Source: Halovibrio salipaludis (GTDB taxonomy: Bacteria > Pseudomonadota > Gammaproteobacteria > Pseudomonadales > Oleiphilaceae). From it: a DNA stretch of 64,000 bases. This document shows positions 40,054 to 49,637 of the stretch, piece after piece; the first letter of the stretch is position 1; every line of letters begins with the position of its first letter. Position numbers and translations under genes: made by a program. The notes beneath the pieces were generated by a model. It was not told the DNA's origin, made no database searches, and saw nothing but the letters and a program-made list of their open reading frames with translations. The DNA lies in contig NZ_NSKD01000008.1 of the NCBI RefSeq assembly GCF_002286965.1, positions 62,001-126,000 of the forward strand, read 5' to 3'.

Positions 40054-41357
40054 ATGACACTTGCGCACAAGACGCCCCTGACACCGCTGGACGATGCCTT
40101 CACACCGGAAGGTGGCAAGCAGCTGCCCGCGCCCCTGAAGAGCCTGCGCGACATCCGCAGCAAGGCCATCACCGGCATGGCACTGCCCAATCGCCGGACC
40201 GAGAACTGGAAATACTCCAGCCGCTACCTCAAGCTGGATCCGGAGCTGGCGCCGCAGACCCAGGCCACGGGTGATGCCGATTACCGCAGCGTTGAAGGCG
40301 TTTACCGTCTGGTCATCCGTAATGGCCTGGTGGACCTGGAAAGCAGCGCACTGCCCACCGGCGACGGCATCGATATCCGCCGCTTCGCGGACCTGGACGA
40401 TGTAACCGCCCAGAGCGTGGCCCGGAAGCTGGACACCACCCTGGACCACGGCACCACCCAGCTGGCGGCGCTCAACACCGCGCGGCTCGAAGACGGCGTA
40501 CTGATCCGGCTCTCAGCGGACACCAGCGTGGACCAGCCGGTCTACATCCAGTACGTCACCGATGCCGGCGCCAGTGGCTCCAACTACCCGCGCGTCATGG
40601 TCGAAGCCGGCCAGGGCAGCAAGATGACGCTGGTGGAAGAGTACATCAGTAACGGCGACCAGCCGGTACTGGTGGACAGCGTCTCCGAACTGCTGCTCGA
40701 CGACAGCGCCAACATCACCTACATCCGGCTGTGCATGGATCCGGCCAACGTGCGCCACATCGGCGCCACCGGCGTGAAGGTCGGCGCCAATGCCAGGTTC
40801 GACAGCCACTGCATCGGCTTCGGCGGCGACCTGCGCCGGCACGACCTCCAGGTCAGGCTCGAAGGCCAGGGCGGCTACGCACGGCTGAACGGCATCGCCC
40901 TGACCCAGGATCGCCAGCACTACGACAACCACACGGCCATCGACCACGTGGTGCCGAACTGCGACAGCGATGAAAACTACCGTTGCCTCGCCGCGGACCG
41001 CTCCCACGCGATCTTCAACGGCCGCATTCATATCCACCCGGACGCCCAGCAGTCCCACGCGGATATGAACAACAAGAACCTGCTGCTGTCGACCAACGCC
41101 GAAATCGACACCAAGCCCGAGCTTGAGATCTACGCGGACGACGTCACCTGCGCCCACGGCGCCACCGTCGGCCAGCTGGACGAAGGCTCGCTGTTCTACC
41201 TGACCTCACGTGGCATCGACCGCGATACGGCGGCAACCATGCTCAGCATGGCCTTCGTGCACGAGCTTGTGGGCCAGGTACCGCTGGAAGACATCCGCGA
41301 GGCGGTCAACACCCGCCTGACGGACTTCATCGAGGCCAGCTTCCGGAGGGCCGCTGA

Positions 41358-41361
<4 letters not shown>
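40054..41361 (+). CDS. sufD: Fe-S cluster assembly protein SufD
   Basis: A 435-residue SufD, the SufB paralogue in the SufBC2D scaffold. It shows LPNRRTENWKYSSRYLKL at the start and a beta-helix. The conserved C-terminal EIYADDVTCAHGATVGQLDEGSLFYLTSRGID carries the His that takes part in cluster building in E. coli SufD. AAGGAGG precedes ATG 40054. It overlaps sufS by four bases (ATGA). Confidence 0.95.
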
Positions 41362-42575
<1,214 letters not shown>

Positions 42576-42578
42576 TAC

Positions 42579-42653
42579 TGTAGGAGCAGCCATGGCTGCG
42601 ACCTCCTGTAAACAGAGTTACCGTAGGCGCTTGCTAACAAGCGATTCCCACGG
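42579..42653. repeat. Two different REP units between sufS and sufA
   Basis: CTGTAGGAGCAGCCATGGCTGCGACC is the GCCATGGC type. It is followed by a degenerate GTAGGCGCTTGCTAACAAGCGATTCCCAC, which is of the GCTTGC/GCAAGC type otherwise found only beyond 56 kb. This is the one place in the window where both types sit side by side. Confidence 0.65.
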
Positions 42654-42685
42654 AAAAAAATGCCCATCGGAATAAGGAGGGCAAC

Positions 42686-43042
42686 ATGACAGTGGAAACC
42701 GTAACGCCCCAGACCGGCGTCACCATGACCGATGCAGCCATCGAACACTGTCGTGAACAGCTGAAAAAGCGGCCGGAAATGGCCGGCATCCGCCTGGGAA
42801 CGAAGAAATCCGGCTGCTCCGGGTTCAAGTACACCACGGATTTCGTGCGCGATCCCGGCGACGATGACACCGCGTTTCAGATGTCAGCGGACGTAACGGT
42901 CTACGTCAGCGCCAAGGACCTGACCATGGTCGGCGGCACTGAGATCGACTTCGTTACCCAGGGCATCAACAGCATGTTCGAATTCCGCAATCCCAACGCC
43001 ACCGCCGAGTGCGGCTGTGGCGAAAGCTTTGCGGTGAACTGA
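42686..43042 (+). CDS. sufA: A-type Fe-S carrier protein
   Basis: A 118-residue HesB/IscA-type carrier that receives clusters from SufBC2D and passes them to target proteins. The three ligands are Cys44 (KKSGCSGF), Cys109 and Cys111 (AECGCGESF). IRLGTKKSGCSGFKY and GTEIDFVTQGINSMFEFRNPN are typical. In some operons such proteins are named erpA or iscA; position supports SufA. An AAGGAGG site precedes ATG 42686. Confidence 0.92.
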   Translation: MTVETVTPQTGVTMTDAAIEHCREQLKKRPEMAGIRLGTKKSGCSGFKYTTDFVRDPGDDDTAFQMSADVTVYVSAKDLTMVGGTEIDFVTQGINSMFEFRNPNATAECGCGESFAVN

Positions 43043-43059
43043 GGCAACCGGAACAGACT

Positions 43060-43599
43060 ATGCAGGATCGGGAAGTTGTCGTAACCCAACGGGATGTTGA
43101 AGCCCGGCTTGTGCCCTCCGGCACCGCCATCACCATCCCCGAGGGCACCTTTGTCACGCTCACACAGGCACTGGGCGGCAGCTTCTCCGTGGCCGTCAAC
43201 GGCAACCTGGCGCGCCTTGACGGCAAGGACGCCGACGCCATCGGCAAACAGGTGGCCGAGAGCGAATTCGAGACCCCCAGCGACGGCAGCATCAACGAGG
43301 ACCAGGTCTGGGAAGCGCTGATGACCTGCTACGACCCGGAAATTCCCGTGAACGTCGTCGATCTGGGCCTGATCTACGACTGCAAGGTCTGGAGCGACAG
43401 TGAAGGCAACCACGCCTACATCCTGATGACCCTCACCGCACCGGGCTGCGGCATGGGCCCCGTGATTGCCGATGATGTAAAGCGTAAGGTAGAGTCCGTT
43501 CCGAACGTGGAGGATGTCGAGGTGGAACTCACCTTTAATCCGCCCTGGAGCAGTGAGATGCTCACTGAAGAGGCCAAACTCGAACTCGGCCTGCTCTGA
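43060..43599 (+). CDS. sufT: SufT, putative Fe-S maturation factor
   Basis: A 179-residue protein. Residues 1-70 form a small beta domain special to SufT (REVVVTQRDVEARLVPSGTAITIPEGTFVTLTQALGG). Residues 80-179 form a MIP18/DUF59 domain: LMTCYDPEIPVNVVDLGLIYD and LTAPGCGMGPVIADDV with the conserved reactive Cys, then NPPWSSEMLTEEAKLELGL. SufT aids maturation of Fe-S proteins when demand is high. ATG 43060 is chosen; the frame is open to 43009 inside sufA. It starts 17 bp after sufA. Confidence 0.9.
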   Translation: MQDREVVVTQRDVEARLVPSGTAITIPEGTFVTLTQALGGSFSVAVNGNLARLDGKDADAIGKQVAESEFETPSDGSINEDQVWEALMTCYDPEIPVNVVDLGLIYDCKVWSDSEGNHAYILMTLTAPGCGMGPVIADDVKRKVESVPNVEDVEVELTFNPPWSSEMLTEEAKLELGLL

Positions 43600-43606
43600 T
43601 CACCCA

Positions 43607-43666
43607 CTGTAGGAGCGGCCATGGCCGCGAAACCCAAAACAGATCGCAGCTATAGCTGCTCCTACT
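43607..43666. repeat. REP pair between sufT and sufE
   Basis: CTGTAGGAGCGGCCATGGCCGCGA and GATCGCAGCTATAGCTGCTCCTAC face each other, 11 bp apart. This is a complete bipartite element of the GCCATGGC type. Confidence 0.8.
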
Positions 43667-43681
43667 GATGAACAGGTTCCC

Positions 43682-44134
43682 ATGACAACGGATACCAACT
43701 TCACCAACACCGAACTCGGCACCGACATCACCACCGAGGATGTGCGGGACGGCTTTGAGCTGCTGGACGACTGGGAAGAACGCTACGGCTACATCATGGA
43801 CCTGGGCAAGAAGCTTCCCGCCTTCCCGGACGACGAGAGGCGCGAGGAGAACTACGTCCACGGCTGCCAGAGCCAGGTCTGGCTGATCCACTGGAAGGAC
43901 CCGGAAAGTGGCCGGCTCTACCTGCTGATCGACAGCGACGCCATGATCGTGCGCGGCCTCGCCGCCATCATCATGATCGCCCTGAACGGCCGCACACCGG
44001 AGGATCTGCTGGCGGTGGACATCGAGGGCCTGTTCGAGGAACTGGATCTGATGCGCCACATCTCGCCCACTCGGGGCAACGGCCTGCGCGCCATGGTCGA
44101 ACAGATCCGCGCCACCGCCCAGCAGTACACGTAA
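43682..44134 (+). CDS. sufE: Sulfur acceptor SufE
   Basis: A 150-residue SufE that takes persulfide sulfur from SufS and delivers it to SufB. The catalytic Cys62 is in YVHGCQSQVWL. DDWEERYGYIMDLGKKLPAFPDDERREENYV and the C-terminal SPTRGNGLRAMVEQI are family hallmarks. Last suf gene, separated from sufT by a REP pair, so its expression may differ from the rest. Confidence 0.96.
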   Translation: MTTDTNFTNTELGTDITTEDVRDGFELLDDWEERYGYIMDLGKKLPAFPDDERREENYVHGCQSQVWLIHWKDPESGRLYLLIDSDAMIVRGLAAIIMIALNGRTPEDLLAVDIEGLFEELDLMRHISPTRGNGLRAMVEQIRATAQQYT

Positions 44135-44150
44135 CCTCCCACGAAGTACC

Positions 44151-44208
44151 CTGTAGGAACGGCCATGGCCGCGAAACCGGAACAGTTCGCAGCTATGTTG
44201 CTCCTACG
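44151..44208. repeat. REP pair after sufE
   Basis: CTGTAGGAACGGCCATGGCCGCGA and TTCGCAGCTATGTTGCTCCTAC, partly decayed. It ends two bases before the stop codon of the convergent toxin gene. Confidence 0.7.
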
Positions 44209-44209
44209 G

Positions 44210-44632
44210 TCAGCCGTCCATCCAGGGGTTGATCAGATTCAAAGGGAAGGCTTCGAAATCGCGGATATTCCGGGTTGCCAGTGCCGCATCATTGCTCATG
44301 CAGACGCCCGCAATCTGGGCATCCGCCATGGAAACCGTTTTTCCCTGACTCTCGGCCGTCGCCACCTCCATCGCGTAGAAACCGGCGGAATGGCTATCGA
44401 ACGGCAGGATGCGGCCGGAGAACTCCGTTTCAAAAAGGCTGGCCGCCGCTTCAGCGAAGGTGGTGCGGCGTTTTCCCTCAGGCAGTCGCTCAATGCCGAA
44501 CAGGATTTCCGCAACCGTGATGGCCGTTACGGCGACATTCTCAGGCGATTGCAGGTCTAGCCATTGAACCACTCTCTCGTCAGGTGCGGGGCGCATGAGC
44601 TCCGAAATGACGTTGGTATCCAGAACGATCAT
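44210..44632 (-). CDS. fitB: PIN-domain toxin, FitB/VapC type
   Basis: A 140-residue PIN ribonuclease. Acidic residues: Asp5 (MIVLDTNVISELM), Glu in TVAEILFGIERL, Asp in SMADAQIAGVC, and Asp in RNIRDFEAF. The opening LDTNVISELMRP and the length match the FitB branch of VapC toxins. Its start overlaps the antitoxin stop by four bases. It would cleave RNA unless held by the FitA-like partner. Confidence 0.9.
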   Translation of the reverse strand: MIVLDTNVISELMRPAPDERVVQWLDLQSPENVAVTAITVAEILFGIERLPEGKRRTTFAEAAASLFETEFSGRILPFDSHSAGFYAMEVATAESQGKTVSMADAQIAGVCMSNDAALATRNIRDFEAFPLNLINPWMDG

Positions 44633-44877
44633 GCCTGAAGATCCGGCGCCCTGGGCGGCTCATCCCGATCAGGTAGTGACAGATCCTCGCCTTTCCCTTC
44701 CCCTGAAAAGCGCGCTCGAATCCGGCTGCCAAGCCCCTTCTCAGGCTTTTCTGCCCCCAGTGAGCGCCGCAGAATAAGGCGCACCTCTTCCTCCATGGAA
44801 TGCCCGTGTTTCGCGGCCTGTACACGCAGTTGAGCCTTGAGCGATTCATCCAGATTACGGATATTGATGGTAGCCAT
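44629..44877 (-). CDS. fitA: FitA-type ribbon-helix-helix antitoxin
   Basis: An 82-residue protein with an N-terminal ribbon-helix-helix (ATINIRNLDESLKAQLRVQAAKHGHSMEEEVRLILRRSL), which is the FitA/Arc-like pattern. The C-terminal tail is basic then acidic (LGSRIRARFSG...) and probably wraps the toxin. It would bind the operator at 44893-44918 as a complex with the toxin. First gene of the pair. Confidence 0.9.
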   Translation of the reverse strand: MATINIRNLDESLKAQLRVQAAKHGHSMEEEVRLILRRSLGAEKPEKGLGSRIRARFSGEGKGEDLSLPDRDEPPRAPDLQA

Positions 44878-44892
44878 ACGACACTCTTAAAC

Positions 44893-44918
44893 TGCTTTCA
44901 ATGACAGCAATGATAGCA
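44893..44918. promoter_or_regulatory. Probable FitAB operator
   Basis: On the minus strand TGCTATCA-N10-TGAAAGCA, an 8-bp inverted repeat with one mismatch, lies 15 bp upstream of fitA. It strongly resembles the TGCTATCA/TGATAGCA sites bound by gonococcal FitAB. A third half-site-like sequence, TGACAGCA, lies inside the spacer on the plus strand. Confidence 0.7.
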
Positions 44919-44932
44919 TCGGGTCGCACAAC

Positions 44933-46096
44933 CTACCAGATCACCACACGATCCCCGCGCTGGACATTGATCCGCCCGCCTTCCAGCGGAAGCTGACCAC
45001 TGCTGAAGCGCGGTTGGACCTGCTGGATTTCCAGGGTCCGGCCGATGGGTCTCAGGGCCGGGTATTCCTGGGGCTGATCCAGATAACGCTCGGCACGCAG
45101 AAGTTCCATGGTCTGGCCGGGGCGCAGCCCGGAATCCGCACCGGCGCTGATCCGGACGCGCTCATTGGCCACCCGCTCCACGGAGGCGATGAACGGCTGG
45201 CAGCCCAGATTCACCGCCACCTCATCCGCCAGCCCAGAAACCCTTTCACCAATCCGTTTCCCGAACTCGGTCTCCGCGAACGCCGGCGTGCCGAAGCCCA
45301 CTTCAGCTTCCCGCGCGTGATCCCACTCGCCACGCACTTCCAGCCGGTCGCTCATGACCATCACGCCGCTGAGCCCGTCATAGACAAAGAGATCCACCGC
45401 CAGCCGGCGCTGCTGATTCGCGACGCCCAGTCCGCGACCCAGCCAGGAGGCGGCTGAGGTTCCCCACGCGCCCGGATCCTCCACCCCGATGTCGCGCACC
45501 ACCCCGGAAATCACGAACTGCACGCCCATGGCCCGGGTCAGTTCCGAGGCACGGGTCAGATGCCGATCGACGGCCTGGACAGTCGGGGCGTTGATCGCCC
45601 GATCATAGAGCCGGCGATCAAAGGCCTGATGCATCAGGATGGTTTCACGGGAACTCAGCTCCTCGTTGAGCATCCGCGGCAGCGCCCGGACAACGTTGTC
45701 CAGCCGCCCCAGCACCGCCCCATCGGAATCCAGCAGCGGGAAACGGGTAATGGCCACACTCTTGCGGAACCGGCTGGTATCACGCCCCGGGCAGGAGGAC
45801 CCTTCCTGCAGTGAGGGGGCCTGCTGCAGCCGCCGGAGGTTGGCTGTCGAGCGCTTACGGTTGTCCGTATCCCGGGGTACCAGCGCCACCGGGCGAGCCT
45901 CTTTCGCTGCCTCACCCTGCCCGCCATTGCCCGGCCCGCCCAGCCTTGAGATTGCGGGCTGAGGGCGCAGCCGCTGTGGAAAGTGAATCTGTACGGGCTG
46001 CCCATCCGCGCCAGCACTCTGTTGCTCGGCGCCATTGGTGCCCAACGGCAGGGCCATGAGCGCCACGAGCAGCGCTCCCATCAATGTGATTCTCAT
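44933..46096 (-). CDS. flgT: FlgT-like flagellar basal-body protein
   Basis: A 387-residue exported protein (signal MRITLMGALLVALMALPLGTNGAEQ). Residues 105-240 match the middle domain of FlgT: CPGRDTSRFRKSVAITRFPLLDSD, then MGVQFVISGVVRDIGVE. A C-terminal SH3-like domain runs from about 310: RVANERVRISAGADSGLRPGQTMELLRAE, ending INVQRGDRVVIW. FlgT builds the H ring around the basal body in Vibrio-type sheathed or polar flagella. The usual N-terminal FlgT domain is missing and replaced by a low-complexity stretch. It overlaps the lipoprotein gene by four bases. Confidence 0.75.
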   Translation of the reverse strand: MRITLMGALLVALMALPLGTNGAEQQSAGADGQPVQIHFPQRLRPQPAISRLGGPGNGGQGEAAKEARPVALVPRDTDNRKRSTANLRRLQQAPSLQEGSSCPGRDTSRFRKSVAITRFPLLDSDGAVLGRLDNVVRALPRMLNEELSSRETILMHQAFDRRLYDRAINAPTVQAVDRHLTRASELTRAMGVQFVISGVVRDIGVEDPGAWGTSAASWLGRGLGVANQQRRLAVDLFVYDGLSGVMVMSDRLEVRGEWDHAREAEVGFGTPAFAETEFGKRIGERVSGLADEVAVNLGCQPFIASVERVANERVRISAGADSGLRPGQTMELLRAERYLDQPQEYPALRPIGRTLEIQQVQPRFSSGQLPLEGGRINVQRGDRVVIW

Positions 46097-46641
46097 GCCC
46101 CCTCCAGGAAATACAGTGGCTCGGGCGCGGGGGTCAGATCCCTGCAGGCCGATACCGGCTCCATTACCGGCGGACGGGCGCACTCCTTCGCCCCTCCACT
46201 CTCGGTCAGGCACTGCGCCAGTCGGCCGCTCAACCGGACCCCATAGAACGATTCAAAACGCCCCGACTCAGGCCGGACCCGACCGAGCAGACGTGCCTCG
46301 GCCATCACCTGCTTGACCATGTGCTCCCGTTTCCCCTCGGTCAGGGCCGGCAAGGCATTGCCTCCCCCGGCCAGTCTTGCCTCGGCCCATGCCGTTTCCA
46401 GTTCCGCCCTCACCCGGTGTTCCAGCCCGCTTTTCGCCTGCTGCTCGGTCTCGCACAGACGCTGGCGCCAGTAATCCTCAACCTCACCGAACTCAGCCGT
46501 GGGCTCGGCCAATTCCCCCCGGGCCAGCAGCAACCAGGCCTCTTCCGGTGCACCGAAAGGTGCCTCCGTCCAGGGCAGACTGGAACAGCCTGCCGCCAGC
46601 AATGCCGCCACCATGGCAAGGGTCAGTCGCACAGTTTTCAC
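46093..46641 (-). CDS. Lipoprotein coupled to flgT
   Basis: A 182-residue lipoprotein: signal MKTVRLTLAMVAALLAAGCSS with the lipid Cys at residue 19. The +2 residue is Ser, so outer-membrane sorting is expected. The body is helical and charged, with three further Cys (near residues 62, 140 and 149) and a weakly conserved look. I do not recognise a family. Coupling to flgT by an ATGA overlap suggests a part in the same flagellar ring, perhaps in place of the missing FlgT N-domain or of FlgP. That is inference. Confidence 0.55.
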   Translation of the reverse strand: MKTVRLTLAMVAALLAAGCSSLPWTEAPFGAPEEAWLLLARGELAEPTAEFGEVEDYWRQRLCETEQQAKSGLEHRVRAELETAWAEARLAGGGNALPALTEGKREHMVKQVMAEARLLGRVRPESGRFESFYGVRLSGRLAQCLTESGGAKECARPPVMEPVSACRDLTPAPEPLYFLEGA

Positions 46642-46859
46642 GCTTTGCCGGAGCTCCCCTCTGGTTTGCCGTTAGCAGATGCCTGCAAATACCAGACCAG
46701 AACGAAGTCCTCCACTCTGACGGTACAGTATCCGATCACTGTGCAAGCGCCTGTAAAAAGTCGTTTCCGCACGTTATAAGGCATGACCTTTTCCAGCGTT
46801 TGGACTACGCTGCCAGTATTCACCGGATTAAATCCATGTCATCAAGAGGGAAGCACCCC

Positions 46860-48197
46860 ATGAGCACACACACCTCCCGCGCCCGGACCCGCCTTGCCAT
46901 GGCGGTTGCACTCACCACGGCCGCGGCGAGCACCCAGGCCGCCCCACCCCAGTTCAACGACGCCCGAGCCTTTGGCATGGGCGGCACCGGCGTCGCGGCA
47001 GCACGCCCGAGCGGTGCGGCGCTGTTCAACCCCTCGCTGCTGGCGGCGGATCACAGCGGCTGGAACGACGGGTTCTCAACGACGCTGCCCTCCGTTAACG
47101 CACGGTATGCGGAAAATGAAGATGTGGTCGACGGTGTAGATCGGATTCAGGACACCATCGAGGAACTGGAAGTTGCCATCACCGCAGCCACCAACAACCC
47201 CACACCCGGGAGTGTGCAGGAAGTGAAAAGTGGCGCGGACAAACTGGGCGGCCAGCTGCGCGACATCAACAATGAATTCGTCCGGGGTGATGCCGGCCTC
47301 GGTACACTGTTCGCCATTCCATCGCCCACACTGTCGGTCGGCGTTCACGTGAACGCCCAGGTTCGCGCAACGGTTGAAAGCCGTATCGATGGGGAAGATC
47401 TTACAGCACTGGATAACGTGGCCAGCCTTGACGATAACGCCTCTGAACAGGAGGTCAGAGACGCTCTCGACCCCATCTACGATCAGAGCTCAGGCGAGCT
47501 GAATCCCAAATCTGACGGACGCGTTCTGGCAAGCGCAGTCGGCGAGATTGGCCTTACCCTGGCCCGCTCTTTCGAGCTCCAGGGCCAGGCGGTCAATTTC
47601 GGCGTCACCCCCAAACTCGTCCAGATGCGCACCTTCGACTACGCCCAGGGCGTGGATGATTTTGACGAGGACGAATTCGACGCCTCCGAATACGAGACCA
47701 AGGACACCCACATCAACGTGGACATCGGCGCCAGCACCGATCTTGGCAGCAACGACCAGTGGCGCGTTGGGGCGTCGGTCCGCAACCTGATCCCACAGAC
47801 CCTGAAAGCGGTTGAGGACAACGGCAGCACTGTCCAGGGTCGATACGATCGCGAAGAAATGAAACTGGACCCGCTGGTCACCGTCGGCGTGGCCCACACC
47901 AGCGGCTGGCACACCCTGACTGCGGACCTGGACCTGACCAAGAACGAAGGTATCGGCCCGGCCGCCGACCAGCAGTGGCTGGCCGTGGGTGGTGAGTTCA
48001 ACGTCTACGACTGGATCAACGTCCGCGCCGGCGCCCGCCAGAACCTAGCGAGCGATACCGGTGACAACGGCATCGAGGAAGAAACCCAGTACACCGCCGG
48101 TTTCGCCCTGTCCCCCTGGGCCCTGCGCATCGAGGCCGGCGCGCTGTTCAGCAGCGAGGAAGTCGGCGGCGCCGTGGAGCTCGGCATGTCCTTCTGA
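46860..48197 (+). CDS. TraF/FadL-like outer-membrane protein
   Basis: A 445-residue exported protein that fits the 'conjugal transfer protein TraF' (PF13729-like) group, which are in fact outer-membrane barrels related to FadL. Signal peptide to about residue 30. FNDARAFGMGGTGVAAARPSGAALFNPSLLA is the family's N-terminal Gly-Gly hallmark. VNFGVTPKLVQMRTFDYAQGV and the C-terminal AVELGMSF (final Phe) follow. No conjugation genes are near. ATG 46860 has AGAGGG nine bases upstream; ATG 46836 is an in-frame alternative. The frame extends to 46377 only as a shadow. Confidence 0.75.
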   Translation: MSTHTSRARTRLAMAVALTTAAASTQAAPPQFNDARAFGMGGTGVAAARPSGAALFNPSLLAADHSGWNDGFSTTLPSVNARYAENEDVVDGVDRIQDTIEELEVAITAATNNPTPGSVQEVKSGADKLGGQLRDINNEFVRGDAGLGTLFAIPSPTLSVGVHVNAQVRATVESRIDGEDLTALDNVASLDDNASEQEVRDALDPIYDQSSGELNPKSDGRVLASAVGEIGLTLARSFELQGQAVNFGVTPKLVQMRTFDYAQGVDDFDEDEFDASEYETKDTHINVDIGASTDLGSNDQWRVGASVRNLIPQTLKAVEDNGSTVQGRYDREEMKLDPLVTVGVAHTSGWHTLTADLDLTKNEGIGPAADQQWLAVGGEFNVYDWINVRAGARQNLASDTGDNGIEEETQYTAGFALSPWALRIEAGALFSSEEVGGAVELGMSF

Positions 48198-48208
48198 CCA
48201 CCCCCCTA

Positions 48209-48262
48209 GTAGGAGCGGCCATGGCCGCGATTCACTGATCGCAGCTATAGCTGCTCCTACAG
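48209..48262. repeat. REP pair after the TraF-like gene
   Basis: GTAGGAGCGGCCATGGCCGCGA and GATCGCAGCTATAGCTGCTCCTAC, 6 bp apart. This is the last GCCATGGC-type copy along the window. Confidence 0.8.
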
Positions 48263-48292
48263 GCGCTGGGCGGTGGCTGGTATCATACCCTG

Positions 48293-48550
48293 ATGAATAC
48301 CAACACCTTCGAATGCCGCGCCGGCTGCGGCGCCTGCTGCATCGCGCCCTCCATCTCGTCGCCAATCCCCGGCATGCCCAACGGCAAGCCCGCCGGCACG
48401 CCCTGTGTACAACTCGATGAGAACCATCACTGCAAACTTTTCGGTGACCCCAGCCGTCCCGCCGTGTGTGCAGCTTTCCAAGCCGAACACAGCGTGTGCG
48501 GAAACAGCCGGGAAGAGGCGCTGATGATCCTGAAAGAAATGGAAGGCTGA
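48293..48550 (+). CDS. YkgJ family cysteine cluster protein
   Basis: An 85-residue zinc/iron-chelating YkgJ-type protein. Cys pattern: [20 protein letters not shown], then PCVQL, HHCKLFG, AVCAAF and SVCGNS. Eight or more Cys suggest a metal cluster. The function of the family is not known. It ends 41 bp from the stop of the convergent wzz-like gene. Confidence 0.85.
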   Translation: MNTNTFECRAGCGACCIAPSISSPIPGMPNGKPAGTPCVQLDENHHCKLFGDPSRPAVCAAFQAEHSVCGNSREEALMILKEMEG

Positions 48551-48591
48551 CCAGGAGTGATCCCCGGATCCATCGCAGGCAGGGCTGGCGC

Positions 48592-49506
48592 CTACGAGGC
48601 GGTTCCCGCCTCGCGGACGCGAGCGGCGAACTCCACGAAGAACGCCATGAACACACCCAGCATGCCGCCAAGCAGTGCTCCCAGCACCAGGATCAGGGCG
48701 CGGCTGGTGCCCACGGGGCTGAGAGAGGCAATGGCAAGATCCTCCGCACGGGTGGGCTTGATCCAGGAACGCCGCGTCTGCTCCTCGCGCAGATTACTCT
48801 GGATCTCGTTGATGCGCTCCTCGCGCTCGGAGATCCGCTCGTTGAGCTGCAGCTGGCTCAGCAGCAGGGTCAGCGCCGCGTCCGAGCTGCTCAGGGTCGC
48901 GCGCACATCCTCTCCGGCCAGGGCCTGCGCCTCGGTCTCGCCATTGCCGGCCTGCTCCGTCGAGTTCACGCTCAACCCTTCCAGCACCTTCATACGGCGC
49001 TGCTCGGCTTTCAGCGACTCACGCAGGTTCTTGAGCTTGGCGTCGCTCTCGTCTTCAAGAATGGTCAGACGCGACTGGTGCTCATCGCGCAGCCGCTTGT
49101 AAACGCGGTCATGGAATTCAGCCACCGTCTCCTGTTGATCCAGCGGCGCCTCCGTTACCAGGTTCACGAAGCTGCTTTCCTGCGCGCTCGAAACGGAGAC
49201 ATCGAAGGGCATCGATTCGAGGTTCCGCTCTTTCAGGTAGGCCCGCTTGGCGCTGAGCAGAATGCGCGCCTCAATGGTGTTCTTCGTGCCGGAGGCACTG
49301 GCCACATACTCCTGGGGCCCGAACTCACCCAGCTCGATGCTGGTGGTGAACGCATAGACCCGCTCCTGGGAGAAGGCATAGAAGGCAGCACCCAGGGTGC
49401 ACACCAGAAAGGTCCCGATGATCACCCACCGGCGCCGGATCAGCGCCCGGGCCAGATCGACCAGATCGATCTCATCATCAGGCCGAACATCAGCTTCGTT
49501 TGAAAT
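48592..49506 (-). CDS. Wzz-type chain-length determinant with probable AUU start
   Basis: A 304-residue polysaccharide co-polymerase. N-terminal PDDEIDLVDLARALIRRRW, helix 1 (VIIGTFLVCTLGAAFYAF), a long periplasmic coiled coil, and the last helix GTSRALILVLGALLGGMLGVFMAFF. The first ATG/GTG/TTG in frame is GTG 49425, already inside helix 1, so the true N-terminus must be upstream. The only suitable codon is ATT at 49506-49504, preceded five bases earlier by AGGGGG and reading (M)SNEADVRPDDEIDL. This is similar in layout to the second Wzz (55148). A stop codon in frame lies 9 bases further up. Confidence 0.7.
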   Translation of the reverse strand: MSNEADVRPDDEIDLVDLARALIRRRWVIIGTFLVCTLGAAFYAFSQERVYAFTTSIELGEFGPQEYVASASGTKNTIEARILLSAKRAYLKERNLESMPFDVSVSSAQESSFVNLVTEAPLDQQETVAEFHDRVYKRLRDEHQSRLTILEDESDAKLKNLRESLKAEQRRMKVLEGLSVNSTEQAGNGETEAQALAGEDVRATLSSSDAALTLLLSQLQLNERISEREERINEIQSNLREEQTRRSWIKPTRAEDLAIASLSPVGTSRALILVLGALLGGMLGVFMAFFVEFAARVREAGTAS

Positions 49507-49637
49507 GACAACCCCCTACCAGAAAAATGTTTCAATACAGCGACATTAATCTGGCATTATAGGAAGGATTGCCTCTGTTTGCATTGGCTTCATCGCCACT
49601 GCGACTCAAGCCCGCCAGCCACGCTAACCCGGATTTC

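Noticed and set aside
46860-48197. Conjugation (TraF) locus
   Set aside because: Only the family name suggests this; no other transfer genes are near and the protein is a FadL-like outer-membrane barrel.
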